Shown: positions 1 through 7,760, counted from the stretch's first letter. The stretch: DNA of 29,919 nucleotides from CAZCFB01 sp964511535 (GCA_964511535.1 CAZEFW010000117.1:1-29919); one strand, 5' to 3'. Numbers and translations: made by a program. The notes: generated by a model not told the origin, from the sequence alone.

Positions 1-202
1 CACAGGCCCCTGGTGCAACGGCTCGAACGACCACGGCGCATTGAGAACACATCCACGGCCCCAACCACACCCCCATATCAGCCCCCGTGCACAGCGACCA
101 AACGGCCACAAACCGGAAGCACAGCACAAAGGTCCCGAGCCCCCCACAACCCCCCACCACAGGCCGCGACCGGTCGAGCGTAGCGAGACCGGAGCGGCCA
201 GA
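1..202. other. Non-coding left edge, C-rich on + strand
   Basis: No credible gene is seen here. The plus strand is strongly C-rich and G-poor in places, with runs such as CCCCCCACAACCCCCC. A Met-initiated frame at 41-247 encodes only a Pro/Arg/His-rich low-complexity peptide with no ribosome-binding site and is not called. At 172-190 there is a short imperfect inverted repeat (GGTC...GACC). The composition resembles the repeat-rich gap at 25750-26250, so this is probably the far side of a repeat-laden intergenic region whose neighbouring gene lies outside the window. Confidence 0.5.
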
Positions 203-341
203 CCGAGCGAAGCTCGCCCACAATCACCCCTGAAGCCTGATGCCTGAAGCCTGATGCCTGAAGCCAGGCGAGCGAAGCTCGCCCACAATCACCCCTGAAG
301 CCTGATGCCTGAAGCCTGAAGCCAGGCGAGCGAAGCTCGCC
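203..341 (-). repeat. Hairpin plus heptamer array downstream of radical SAM gene
   Basis: Read on the minus strand, the stop codon TAG (344-342) is followed at once by the hairpin GGCGAGC-TTC-GCTCGCC (341-325, 7-bp stem, TTC loop). Then come T, heptamers of the form GGCTTCA/GGCATCA, a GGGG end, the spacer TGATTGTGGGC, and a second copy of the same hairpin (283-267) with its own heptamer run. A third, slightly degraded hairpin lies at 218-203. The two units are 58 and 65 bp long, differing by exactly one heptamer. The layout matches the array after the HD-GYP gene at 25648. The hairpin could act as an intrinsic terminator or 3'-end stabiliser, although no T-tract follows it. Confidence 0.85.
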
Positions 342-1217
342 CTACCGGTGGTGCACGAACAGCGACGCGCAGTGCTCGCCGAAACAGGGCGCGCCTGATA
401 GCTCCTGGCTCAGCTTCTTCAGGTTCTGCTCGATGGTGTCCCACGGGTGCACGATGAGGTTGCCCGCGCACAGGTCCCGGCGGTGGAAGCAGGGGAAGAC
501 CGAGCCGTCTGCGTCGATAACCATGCCGTGGTTTCCCATGACGCAGTGTCCCGGCGTCATGCGGACGTCGCCGTACAGTCCCCTGAGCAGCTCCACATAT
601 GGGACGGCGTCACAGCGGCGGCCCCACTCCTCGAGCTCACTGAACAGGGCTTCGCGCATTGCAGGATCCAGCGCGTGCAGGCTCAGCTTTGCGAAGGCGG
701 GCGCTTCCTGCGGGATGAACGCCGGGCTGAAGATCAGGGGCAGGTTGAACTGATCGGCCAGCCGCTGTAGCCCGGGCACCTGGTCCAGGTTCTGCTGGGT
801 CAGGCAGCTGAGCAGTGTCGGCACGTACGGGGAGTGAAACAGGATCCGGTTGATGGTGCGGGTCAGCTCGTCGCTCACCATGTGAGCCGAGATGGAGATG
901 TCGTCCACCCCGGCGCGCTCCAGCGCCTCGAGCCGCTCGGTGGTCAACTTGCGACCGTGGGTCAGCAGCAGCACGTGCATCACCCGGGCCGCGCACATCT
1001 CCACCATCTCCAGCAGCCGCGGCGAGTCGAGGGGCTCCCCGCCGCTGATGATCACCTGCTGCAGCCCCTGACGGCAGAGCTGATCGAGGGCCTCATCCAG
1101 CGGATAGAGGTAGTCGACCTCCTCGACCCGGGTGGTGTGGCCCACCTCGTAAAAGCAGTGCTCGCAGCGCGACTCGCACTTGGTGGTGGGCAAGATGAAG
1201 GCGAATTGGAAGCTCAC
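342..1217 (-). CDS. Radical SAM protein with Cys-rich C-terminus
   Basis: A 291-aa radical SAM enzyme starting at a GTG codon. The cluster-binding motif CxxxCxxC is at C14, C18 and C21 (CESRCEHC), followed by the ISGGEP motif near residue 57, which contacts S-adenosylmethionine in this family. The C-terminal third has further cysteines (HCVMGN, FPCFHRRDLC, PCFGEHC) around a DADGSVFPC segment. This resembles SPASM/twitch-type domains that bind auxiliary Fe-S clusters. Such proteins act in the cytoplasm on peptides, proteins or small molecules; the substrate here is unknown, and no small precursor-peptide gene is seen beside it. It lies 64 bp downstream of the symporter gene on the same strand and could be co-transcribed with it. 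The stop codon abuts a hairpin/heptamer repeat. Confidence 0.85.
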   Translation of the reverse strand: MSFQFAFILPTTKCESRCEHCFYEVGHTTRVEEVDYLYPLDEALDQLCRQGLQQVIISGGEPLDSPRLLEMVEMCAARVMHVLLLTHGRKLTTERLEALERAGVDDISISAHMVSDELTRTINRILFHSPYVPTLLSCLTQQNLDQVPGLQRLADQFNLPLIFSPAFIPQEAPAFAKLSLHALDPAMREALFSELEEWGRRCDAVPYVELLRGLYGDVRMTPGHCVMGNHGMVIDADGSVFPCFHRRDLCAGNLIVHPWDTIEQNLKKLSQELSGAPCFGEHCASLFVHHR

Positions 1218-1281
1218 TAGGTTTACCTGGAATTCAGCTTAGCACTGGTTTGCCCTGGCGCCCGTCGAGAAGCAGCGGGAT

Positions 1282-2979
1282 TCATGCGCGCCAGTTGCGC
1301 CAGATCCCACCCATCAGGATCAGCGCCAGGGCGAGCATCCCGAGCCCCAACAGGCGGGTGCCGAGCAGCACATTGCCGATGCCGAAACAGACGCACAGGA
1401 TCGCCACGGAGCCCACCAGGAACAGCACCACGCTGCGCATGAAGTTGGGCGACCACTCGATGTCGGGGTACGCCTCGCGCACCGGCCCCCAGCCCAGGGG
1501 GTACGGCTTGACCGCCCGGGCGAAGGCGGCCAGGTGTTCGGGGGTCGAGGGCGGGGTCAGCAGGGTCACCAGCACCCACCCGGTCAGGGAGATGGAGGCC
1601 GCGAAGATGAACTTCACCCCGTAGCTCGGCAGGTCGAGCACATGGTTGGCCAGGATCGAGCCCACCAGCGAGCCCGTGAGAGAGGCCAGCTCCGACCAGG
1701 CGTTGACCCGCCACCAGAACCAGCGCGCCACCACCACGAAGCCGTAGCCGGCGGTGAGCATGGCCAGGTAGTACCAGGCGGACTGCACCGAATCCATGAA
1801 GGTTGCCGCCGAGATGGCCAGCGCGAGCATGATCACGGTGCTCACCTGGCTCGCGCGGACGTAGTGCTTCTTGCTCGCCTCCGGCTTGATGAAGCGGCGG
1901 TAGATGTCGTTGACCATGTACGAGGCGCCCATGTTGATCTGGGTGTCCACCGTGGACATCAGCGCGGCGGTGGAGGCGGCCAACGAGATGCCGAGGAACC
2001 CGGGGGGCAGCACCTTGATCATCAGCATGGCGTAGCCGCGCTCGGCCTTGTCGGCAGGCAGCTCGGGGTAGGTCACCAGGGAGACCAGGGCCACCAGGAT
2101 CATGGGCCAGTAGTTCATGGCGAAGTGCACCACCGCGAACAGCATGGTGGCGAAGGTGGCGTGCAGCTCGTCCTTGGTGGACATGATGCGCTGGGTCAGC
2201 GCGCCCGGCGGGTTGCCCCACCATTTGAGCGTTATGAACACCAGGAAGGTGAAGAAGAACTGCGAATCGGGGCGCGGCACGAAGTTCATGCGGGACATGG
2301 CCTCGGCGCCGTAGCGCACCCCCACCGCCTCGTGCAGGCCGGCCAGCCCGCCCACCGAGTCGAGGGCGAACACCGCCAGGGCGAGGCTGCCGAAGGTGCC
2401 CACGAAGAACTGGGCGAAGTCGGTGACCGCCACGCCCCACAGCCCCGAGGCTGTGGTGTAGAGCATGGTCAGCACGATGAGCACCGCCAGGGTGGGCAGC
2501 GCGTCCCAGCCCAGGGCCTCCTCGCTCACTACCAGCACCGAGCGGATGACCCAGCCCATGGAGATGCAGGTGGTCAGGATGCCGAAGTAGATGCTCTTGA
2601 AGCCGCGCAAGAAGGCCGCCGCCTTGCCGGAGTAGCGCAGCTCGATCAGCTCGGCGGCGGTGATGATGTTGGAGCGGCGCAGCAGCGAGGCGAAGATGAA
2701 CGCCCCGAAGGTGCCCGCCCCGCCCAGGATGTAGGTCCAGGCGAACCAGACCCCCTTGACGCCGTTTTTGGCCACCAGCCCGGTGATGCCGAAGGGCGTG
2801 TCGATGGCGAAGGCGCTGGCGATCATGGAGGTCCCCGCCAGCCACCAGGACAGCGACCGCCCGCTGACGAAGTAGTCGTCGATGCTGCGGGTGGCGCGGC
2901 GGCTCATGTACAGGCCGAGCAGCACCATGGCCGCCACGTAGACCAGGACGATGCACAGATCGAGGGTGGAGAGGTTCAT
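1282..2979 (-). CDS. Sodium:solute symporter family (SSF) transporter
   Basis: A 565-aa polytopic inner-membrane protein with the layout of the SSF/SLC5 family. It has about 13-14 hydrophobic segments. The first helix is followed by a charged loop and the SIDDYFVSGRSLSWW region typical of the family; an AASTAALMSTVDTQINMGAS segment around residues 330-350 matches the region that helps form the Na+ site. Members import sugars, amino acids, carboxylates or other solutes with Na+; the substrate cannot be read from sequence. The chosen ATG is the first in-frame start, with a weak purine-rich stretch (ACAGGGCAAG) before it. The gene lies 221 bp downstream of the FHA kinase-like gene, a gap largely filled by a palindromic element, so it may have its own promoter. 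Confidence 0.9.
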   Translation of the reverse strand: MNLSTLDLCIVLVYVAAMVLLGLYMSRRATRSIDDYFVSGRSLSWWLAGTSMIASAFAIDTPFGITGLVAKNGVKGVWFAWTYILGGAGTFGAFIFASLLRRSNIITAAELIELRYSGKAAAFLRGFKSIYFGILTTCISMGWVIRSVLVVSEEALGWDALPTLAVLIVLTMLYTTASGLWGVAVTDFAQFFVGTFGSLALAVFALDSVGGLAGLHEAVGVRYGAEAMSRMNFVPRPDSQFFFTFLVFITLKWWGNPPGALTQRIMSTKDELHATFATMLFAVVHFAMNYWPMILVALVSLVTYPELPADKAERGYAMLMIKVLPPGFLGISLAASTAALMSTVDTQINMGASYMVNDIYRRFIKPEASKKHYVRASQVSTVIMLALAISAATFMDSVQSAWYYLAMLTAGYGFVVVARWFWWRVNAWSELASLTGSLVGSILANHVLDLPSYGVKFIFAASISLTGWVLVTLLTPPSTPEHLAAFARAVKPYPLGWGPVREAYPDIEWSPNFMRSVVLFLVGSVAILCVCFGIGNVLLGTRLLGLGMLALALILMGGIWRNWRA

Positions 2980-2997
2980 CTTGCCCTGTCGATACTA

Positions 2998-3157
2998 GAT
3001 GTCCTCGGCTGAAGCAACAACCCGGTCTGGCCGGCCCCTGGCGCCGATCTCTGCGTTGCTCCTCCTCGACGTACCCCTGGTACGCCTTCGTCGTCGCGCC
3101 TTGACCTCGACGCCAGTTGCGAGCCCAGCCCGTATTGTTATTTGCGCCGAGGACATC
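2998..3157. repeat. 160-bp imperfect palindromic element (MITE/REP-like)
   Basis: Perfect 12-bp terminal inverted repeats, GATGTCCTCGGC at 2998-3009 and GCCGAGGACATC at 3146-3157, bound a segment whose two halves remain alignable as inverted copies. Both share AACAA, CGG-CTGG and CTGGCG blocks and meet near a GTACC-CC-TGGTAC centre at about 3072-3083. It has no coding capacity. It fills most of the gap between the kinase-like gene and the symporter gene. RNA from either strand would fold into a long hairpin. The internal GACGTACC...GGTACGCC core resembles dispersed palindromes I recall from other proteobacterial genomes, but no family is assigned. Confidence 0.7.
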
Positions 3158-3200
3158 TTGCGGTCCGGATCGGGCCAGGCCAGTAAATGCGGGGCGACCC

Positions 3201-4823
3201 TCAGGAGAGGCTGGCGGCCTGGGCCACCGCGGCGGACAGGGCGCCCTGCAGCGACGGGGTGGTCACGGGCGACAGGATGACGCCGTACACCCCGGCGCGG
3301 GTGGCGTAAGCGTCCAGCCCGGGGCTGGGTGAGCTGTCCGCGGCCCAGAGCAGCACCGGCACCTCGGGGGCGGTGCGGCGCACGGCGGCCACCAGCATCT
3401 CGGGCGCGGTCTCCCGCAGCCCGGCGTCGATGATCACCGCCGCGATGGCCTCCCGCTCGGACGAGAGCTGGGCCAGCCCCTGGCTGCTGCCCTCCTCCCA
3501 CATCGGCTCCAGGGCCAGCTCCCGGATGCTGCGAGCCATCTCAATCTTGCCTTCCTGCCTCGAGGAGATCACCAGCACGCTGCGCGGCGCCCCCACCGAG
3601 GTGGTGTGCCGCTTCTGCTTCCCCCGAAGCTGCTCCGGAGGCGGCGTCTGTATCGGCGGCCGCTGCCCCGACTCCACGATCTGGGTCGACTTCCAGGCGG
3701 TGTCGGTGCGCCGATGCATGGGGAAGGCGAGGGTGAAGGTGGTGCCGCGGCCGCGGGCGCTCTTGACGTTGATCTGCCCGCCGTGGTCCTTGACCACCGC
3801 GTAGACCGTGGCCAGGCCGAGGCTGGTGCCCTGGGACGGCTCCTTGGTGGTGAAGAAGGGCTCGAAGATCTTGCCCTGGGTCACCTCGTCCATGCCGTGG
3901 CCGTCGTCGGTGACCGACACCAGCACGAAGTCGCCCTGGCCCGACACGGGCATGTCGATGAAGCCCGCCGCGGCGCCCTTGATGTAGTTGGCGGTCAGGC
4001 GCAGGCGGCCCCCGTCGGGCATGGCGTCCCGGGCGTTGACGCACAGGTTCATCAGCGCCTGGTGCAGGCGGCCCGACGAGACGGAGACCGGCAGCGGACG
4101 GTCAGCGGTCTTGACCTCCAGCCGGATGGTGGGCGGCAGGGTGGAGGCGACCATGGAGGCCACGTCCCGCATCAGGTCGCCCATGTCCACCGTCTTGCGC
4201 TCCTGATCCTCCTCGCGAGAGAAGCCGATGAGCCGCTTGGTCAGGCCCCCGGCGCGGCGGGTGGCGTCGTCCAGCTCCTCGAGCACCTCGCGCAGCTCCA
4301 GCGGGTCCAGGGCGCCGGCCGCGCGCAGGGTGCCCTCCTGCTCTGCCTGCTGCAGGAACGTGATGTTCGCCTGGTAGATGGAGAGCATGTTGCGCAGGTC
4401 GCCTGCCACCTCGGAGGCCAGCCGGCCCAGCACCTCCAGCTTCTGCATCTGGTGGATCTGGTCCTCGAGCACGTCCCGGTGGGTGAACACCATCAGCAGG
4501 CTGCCGCCCATTTGCAGCCGGGAGCCGAACTGGATCGGCACCTTGCCCGTGACCGGCACGCCGTCCACCCAGGTGCCGTTGGCGCTGCCCAGATCCTCGA
4601 TGCTCCAGCCCTCTTCCTTGTCGAAGCGGATACAGGCGTGACGGCGGGATATCTCCAACAGGTCCAGCATGACATCCGCGTCGTCGCCGCGGCCGAGCAG
4701 GCTGCTAGCTGCGATGGGGTAGACCCGCCCCTCCTGATCCCCTGTCAGGACCACAAGGCGGGCCAGTCCCTGCTTCATCTTGAAGGTGCCCGTGGCACCC
4801 CAGTCATTATCACTTTTGCTCAT
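3201..4823 (-). CDS. FHA-domain histidine kinase-like protein lacking the phospho-His, with C-terminal receiver-like domain
   Basis: A 540-aa cytoplasmic signalling protein. Residues about 20-110 form an FHA domain (LLGRGDDADV, SRRH, DLGSANGTWVDG), a phosphothreonine-binding fold. A short helix leads to a DHp-like region (QKLEVLGRLASEVAGDLRN) where the usual His of the H-box is Gly141. The HATPase domain is intact: N-box NLCVNARDAM near 256-266, DDGHGM near 307, FEPFFTT, and a Gly-rich GTSLGLATVY near 334. Residues about 412-540 look like a receiver: Asp466 sits at the phospho-Asp position, but the N-terminal acidic pair is ISSRQ and the conserved Lys is Ser. I chose ATG 4823 because the FHA domain follows soon after; the frame stays open upstream into the divergent gene without homology. 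It is divergent from the receiver/PilZ gene, 82 bp away. Canonical autophosphorylation is doubtful. Confidence 0.88.
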   Translation of the reverse strand: MSKSDNDWGATGTFKMKQGLARLVVLTGDQEGRVYPIAASSLLGRGDDADVMLDLLEISRRHACIRFDKEEGWSIEDLGSANGTWVDGVPVTGKVPIQFGSRLQMGGSLLMVFTHRDVLEDQIHQMQKLEVLGRLASEVAGDLRNMLSIYQANITFLQQAEQEGTLRAAGALDPLELREVLEELDDATRRAGGLTKRLIGFSREEDQERKTVDMGDLMRDVASMVASTLPPTIRLEVKTADRPLPVSVSSGRLHQALMNLCVNARDAMPDGGRLRLTANYIKGAAAGFIDMPVSGQGDFVLVSVTDDGHGMDEVTQGKIFEPFFTTKEPSQGTSLGLATVYAVVKDHGGQINVKSARGRGTTFTLAFPMHRRTDTAWKSTQIVESGQRPPIQTPPPEQLRGKQKRHTTSVGAPRSVLVISSRQEGKIEMARSIRELALEPMWEEGSSQGLAQLSSEREAIAAVIIDAGLRETAPEMLVAAVRRTAPEVPVLLWAADSSPSPGLDAYATRAGVYGVILSPVTTPSLQGALSAAVAQAASLS

Positions 4824-4840
4824 GGCAGCACCGGATTTGT

Positions 4841-4868
4841 ATGTTATCAGCGCACCCCCGAAGTACAA
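4841..4868 (-). promoter_or_regulatory. Possible sigma-70-type promoter for FHA kinase-like gene
   Basis: Read on the minus strand, TTGTAC (4868-4863), a 16-bp spacer and TAACAT (4846-4841) lie 17 bp before the ATG at 4823. The whole 82-bp divergent gap is AT-rich compared with its surroundings, as expected for a shared promoter region. The hexamers are imperfect and the assignment is tentative. Confidence 0.25.
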
Positions 4869-4905
4869 GATTATCTTTGTTTGCGTGTTTTTTTGAACAG
4901 CTGAA

Positions 4906-6513
4906 GTGCAGGCCCGCTCCTCCCTGGGAGCCTGGGGCCGGCAGCCCAACATTCTTGACTCCACCGCGCCAACTTCCCAAACTGGCTTCGTGGACCCCGG
5001 CAAACTGATCAAGGGCTGGAGCATCCACCGGCAACAGATCGAGAGCTCGCTCCGGGTGCTGCTGGTGGAAGTGAACCGGCAGCACCGCTCCGAGCTGCAG
5101 CGGCTGCTGAACCGTTGCGGCTGCGAGGTGGCCACGGCGGTCTCGGCCGAGGCATCGCTGGAGCTGGTTCTCACCGGGCAGTTCCCACTGGTTATCGTGC
5201 CGTCAGTGCTCGTCGAGATGGACGGCCTGGCGCTGGTGGACCAGATGCGCCGCCAGGTGGCCGACCTGGAGGTGATCCTCACCACGCGGGACTTCTCCCT
5301 CGACCTGGTGCAGCGGGCGTTCGACCTGCAGATCAGGGACATCATCCGCAAGCCGCTGGTTGACGAGCAGGCCATCGAGGAGCAGGTGCGGTCCGTGGTG
5401 CAACACTGCGTCAATGGGCAGATGCGGCTCTTTTTGCTCTCGCGGCTGCGGCGCATGGTCAGCGAGCTGGCGTCGGATGAGCGCAAGGAGGCGGTGAACA
5501 ACCTGGACGCCCGGCTGGAGGATTACAAGGGATGGCTCGGGCGGTGCGACCGGATCATCGTGGTGGAGGAGGCCGAGGAGCTGCGCCACTTGAGCGATCA
5601 CCTGTTCGAGTCCCACTTCCAGACCGAGGCCACGAGCGAGCTGGAGAACGCCATCCGGCGCGCGGGCAAGGGGGACATCAACCTGCTGTTCATGCAGAGC
5701 GAGCAGGCGCCGCTCGGGATCCAGCGCACCATCGGGATGCTCAAGGAGCATGTGCCGCAGCTGGACGTGGTGTTCATCGCGCCGCCGCAGCTGCAGAGCG
5801 CGCTGGCCGCCCTGCACGCAGGCGCCTCGCTCTACCTGCCCCGAATTCCCGAGTCGCTGGATCTCATCCTGCCTCGCTTGCGCCGCGTGCTGGCCCGCCA
5901 CCGCGAGCGGCGGCTGATGGACAACCTGCTGCTGGAGCTGTTCCGCGAGCTGATGCGTCTGCACGGCCACCCGCTGGACCACAAGCTGATGGAGCGGTTC
6001 TCCTGGCTCATGGGCGTGATGCCGGGTCGCATCATCGCGACCGAGGAGAGCCTGGACGAGGAGGAGCTGCAGCAGGCGTCGGAGCTGCTCGACGAGATGC
6101 TCACCGACATCGTCGACTTGCCCGAGGATGACGGGGCTCGGCCGAGCGGCAAGAGCGGCCGCGAGCGGCGCGTCTTTCCGCGGCTGGAGGAGAACCGGGT
6201 GGTGCGGTTTTCACCCCGCACCGCGCCCTCCAAGATGCTGGCCTACATGGGCAACGTGAGCGAGGGTGGGCTGTACATCCGCACCAACAAGCTGCTCAAG
6301 CCCGGCACCCCGACAGAGGTCGACCTGAGCCTGCCCAGCGACGGCGCGCTGCACGAGCTGGCCTGCGAGGGGCAGGTGATGTGGATCGATCCCGAGGGGC
6401 AGCGCGGCGATCAGGGGCCGGGGTTCGGGATCAAGTTCAAGCTCCCCTCCGAGGACATGACCGGGCTCCTGCGCCAGATCATCGCATCCCGGATGGACTC
6501 CGAAGAGGAGTAG
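4906..6513 (+). CDS. Tandem degenerate receiver-like domains with C-terminal PilZ domain
   Basis: A 535-aa cytoplasmic protein. A receiver fold begins at residue 51 (VLLVEVNRQHR). The acidic pocket is reduced to E55, the phospho-Asp position before VLVEMDG is Pro99, while Thr of ILTT and Lys149 of RKP are kept, so phosphorylation at the usual site is not possible. A second, more divergent Rossmann-like repeat (RIIVVEEAEELRHLSDHLF to about residue 330) lacks an obvious phospho-Asp. Residues about 418-530 form a PilZ domain with the c-di-GMP signature RxxxR (RVFPR) and NxSxxG (NVSEGG). The best open frame starts at GTG 4906; an internal GTG at 4990 is an alternative, and no strong ribosome-binding site favours either. 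It is divergent from the FHA kinase-like gene and likely works with it. Output may be protein-protein contact controlled by c-di-GMP. Confidence 0.82.
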   Translation: MQARSSLGAWGRQPNILDSTAPTSQTGFVDPGKLIKGWSIHRQQIESSLRVLLVEVNRQHRSELQRLLNRCGCEVATAVSAEASLELVLTGQFPLVIVPSVLVEMDGLALVDQMRRQVADLEVILTTRDFSLDLVQRAFDLQIRDIIRKPLVDEQAIEEQVRSVVQHCVNGQMRLFLLSRLRRMVSELASDERKEAVNNLDARLEDYKGWLGRCDRIIVVEEAEELRHLSDHLFESHFQTEATSELENAIRRAGKGDINLLFMQSEQAPLGIQRTIGMLKEHVPQLDVVFIAPPQLQSALAALHAGASLYLPRIPESLDLILPRLRRVLARHRERRLMDNLLLELFRELMRLHGHPLDHKLMERFSWLMGVMPGRIIATEESLDEEELQQASELLDEMLTDIVDLPEDDGARPSGKSGRERRVFPRLEENRVVRFSPRTAPSKMLAYMGNVSEGGLYIRTNKLLKPGTPTEVDLSLPSDGALHELACEGQVMWIDPEGQRGDQGPGFGIKFKLPSEDMTGLLRQIIASRMDSEEE

Positions 6514-6525
6514 CTTCCCCGGCGA

Positions 6526-6867
6526 TCAGCTGGCGATGGTGCCCGCCCAGCAGAGGTTGGCGTAGTTGTCGACGGCCTCCAGCGGGGGGCGGCCGGCGCC
6601 CAGCAGCGACGAGGTCATCAAGATCTTTTCGTCCGAGCCGGCCGAGAAGATCAGCTTGTTGCCCAGGTTGGCGCTGCGCACCACCTTCTCCCGGTCCACC
6701 ATGGTGCCGAGCAGGCGGGTTCGCAGCGCGGGGTGCCAGCGCTGCCAGCGGCGGGTGTTCCGGTCGCGTACGCCCACGCACTCCCGGTCGCGGCAGTGGT
6801 ACTCCGTGTTGCGGGTGACATACATGATATGGCGTCTGCGTTCGCGTTTTGGACTGGTCTCGATCAT
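6526..6867 (-). CDS. Small conserved-looking protein of unknown function
   Basis: A 113-aa basic protein with no signal peptide, membrane segment or known domain. The first half carries a two-Cys segment (EYHCRDRECVGVRDR) followed by Arg/Trp-rich sequence (RRWQRWHPALRTRLLG); the second half has a GNKLIF...DEKILMTSSLL segment that may form a small beta-sheet. The gene is supported by an AGGAGG Shine-Dalgarno sequence 9 bp before the ATG. An upstream in-frame +1 alternative starting at 6874 would sit too close to that site. It converges with the PilZ gene (12-bp gap) and is divergent from the Cys-rich lipoprotein gene. The product may be specific to this lineage. Confidence 0.65.
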   Translation of the reverse strand: MIETSPKRERRRHIMYVTRNTEYHCRDRECVGVRDRNTRRWQRWHPALRTRLLGTMVDREKVVRSANLGNKLIFSAGSDEKILMTSSLLGAGRPPLEAVDNYANLCWAGTIAS

Positions 6868-6876
6868 GGAGCATGT

Positions 6877-6883
6877 CCTCCTT
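6877..6883 (-). promoter_or_regulatory. Ribosome-binding site fixing the start of the 113-aa gene
   Basis: On the minus strand AAGGAGG ends 9 bp before ATG 6867. It favours this start over the ATG of an overlapping frame at 6874, which would have only 2 bp of spacing. Confidence 0.65.
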
Positions 6884-6897
6884 TGTGCTCCATTGTA

Positions 6898-6907
6898 CTA
6901 CATGTAG
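6898..6907. promoter_or_regulatory. 10-bp palindrome in divergent intergenic region
   Basis: CTACATGTAG is a perfect palindrome in the AT-richer gap between the minus-strand 113-aa gene and the plus-strand lipoprotein gene. It could be an operator for a dimeric regulator, but a palindrome of this size can arise by chance. Confidence 0.2.
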
Positions 6908-6976
6908 GATAATGTGCTAACAAATCTTACCAACCACCGGTTGACGCGCCGGAGCGCTACCCCAAGAATAGCGGGG

Positions 6977-7756
6977 ATGCTTCGTTCCCTCCCTGGCTTG
7001 TGGCCCCTGACCATCCTGGTGTTGTTCGGCTGCAGCGGTGACGGTGAAAGCGGTTCGCCGCGCGACCTGAGCCCCACGGATCTGGCGCGCCCTGACAGGG
7101 CGGCCGCTGACCTCGCGCCGACGCTGGCGGACATGCCACCCCCGAGACCGGACGGCGGCAGCAACCTCGGCGGCCCGTGCAAGGCAGACCATCACTGCAC
7201 GGCCGGGCTGACCTGCGATACGAGCCTGCCGGGCGGGCACTGCGGGCGCAGCTGCAAGGCGGACGGCGACTGCGGCGGCAAGCGGTGGGGGTGCTTTGAC
7301 GGCGCCTGCCGCGTGCGGTGCCAGGTGCGCGCGCCGTTGACCGACTGCCGGGCGTATTACCGGTGCAGGCTCGAAGGGAGCAGGGCGTCATGTGTGGCGG
7401 ACTGCACCCTGGCGGGGTGCAAGGCGCCGCTGACCTGCCACAAGCAGAGCGGCCTGTGCGTCAACCCCAAGGGCGGCACCCTCGGGGCCGCGTGCGGCGT
7501 GGGCATCGGCGACTGCACAGGCACGCCCAACGGGGTCTGCCTGGCGCTGCTGAGCAACACCAAGCCGTACTGCACGCTGGCCTGCTCGCCGTTCACCACG
7601 CCCTGCCCCACCGACTTGCCGGGGGCGCAGTGCTCCATCGGAGACGTCAAGGGAGAGTACTGTCTGTTCACCTGTGACACCCAGAAGCCCCAGTGCCCGC
7701 ACAAGGACATGAAGTGCAAGAAGTACGGCAACTATGCGCTCTGTTTGCAGGAGTGA
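6977..7756 (+). CDS. Cys-rich secreted lipoprotein
   Basis: A 259-aa predicted lipoprotein. From the ATG at 6977 the N-terminus is MLRSLPGLWPLTILVLFGCS, giving a lipobox LFGC; the upstream GTG at 6914 would add 21 residues in front of the signal peptide and is less likely. After the lipidated Cys comes an Asp/Pro-rich linker (DLSPTDLARPDRAA, DMPPPRPDGG). The rest is a series of Cys-rich modules spaced like small disulfide-bonded domains (CKADHHCTAGLTC, CKADGDCGGKRWGCFDGAC, CTLAGCKAPLTC). More than 20 cysteines are present, so it must be exported and oxidised. Such proteins are common in Myxococcota-type genomes but have no defined role. Only 4 bp separate its stop from the GTG of the S8 protease, so the two are very likely co-transcribed and perhaps co-translated. 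Confidence 0.8.
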   Translation: MLRSLPGLWPLTILVLFGCSGDGESGSPRDLSPTDLARPDRAAADLAPTLADMPPPRPDGGSNLGGPCKADHHCTAGLTCDTSLPGGHCGRSCKADGDCGGKRWGCFDGACRVRCQVRAPLTDCRAYYRCRLEGSRASCVADCTLAGCKAPLTCHKQSGLCVNPKGGTLGAACGVGIGDCTGTPNGVCLALLSNTKPYCTLACSPFTTPCPTDLPGAQCSIGDVKGEYCLFTCDTQKPQCPHKDMKCKKYGNYALCLQE

Positions 7757-7760
7757 TTTG

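Noticed and set aside
41..247. 68-codon open frame at the left edge
   Set aside because: Low-complexity Pro/Arg/His product, no ribosome-binding site, and the frame ends in repeats.
1534..3012. 492-codon plus-strand open frame opposite the symporter
   Set aside because: His/Gly/Gln-rich antisense shadow of a clear SSF transporter; no start signal and no homology.
4824..5501. N-terminal extension of the FHA kinase-like protein into the divergent gene
   Set aside because: The added sequence is Ser/Arg-rich antisense of the receiver/PilZ gene with no domain, and the FHA domain starts naturally after ATG 4823.
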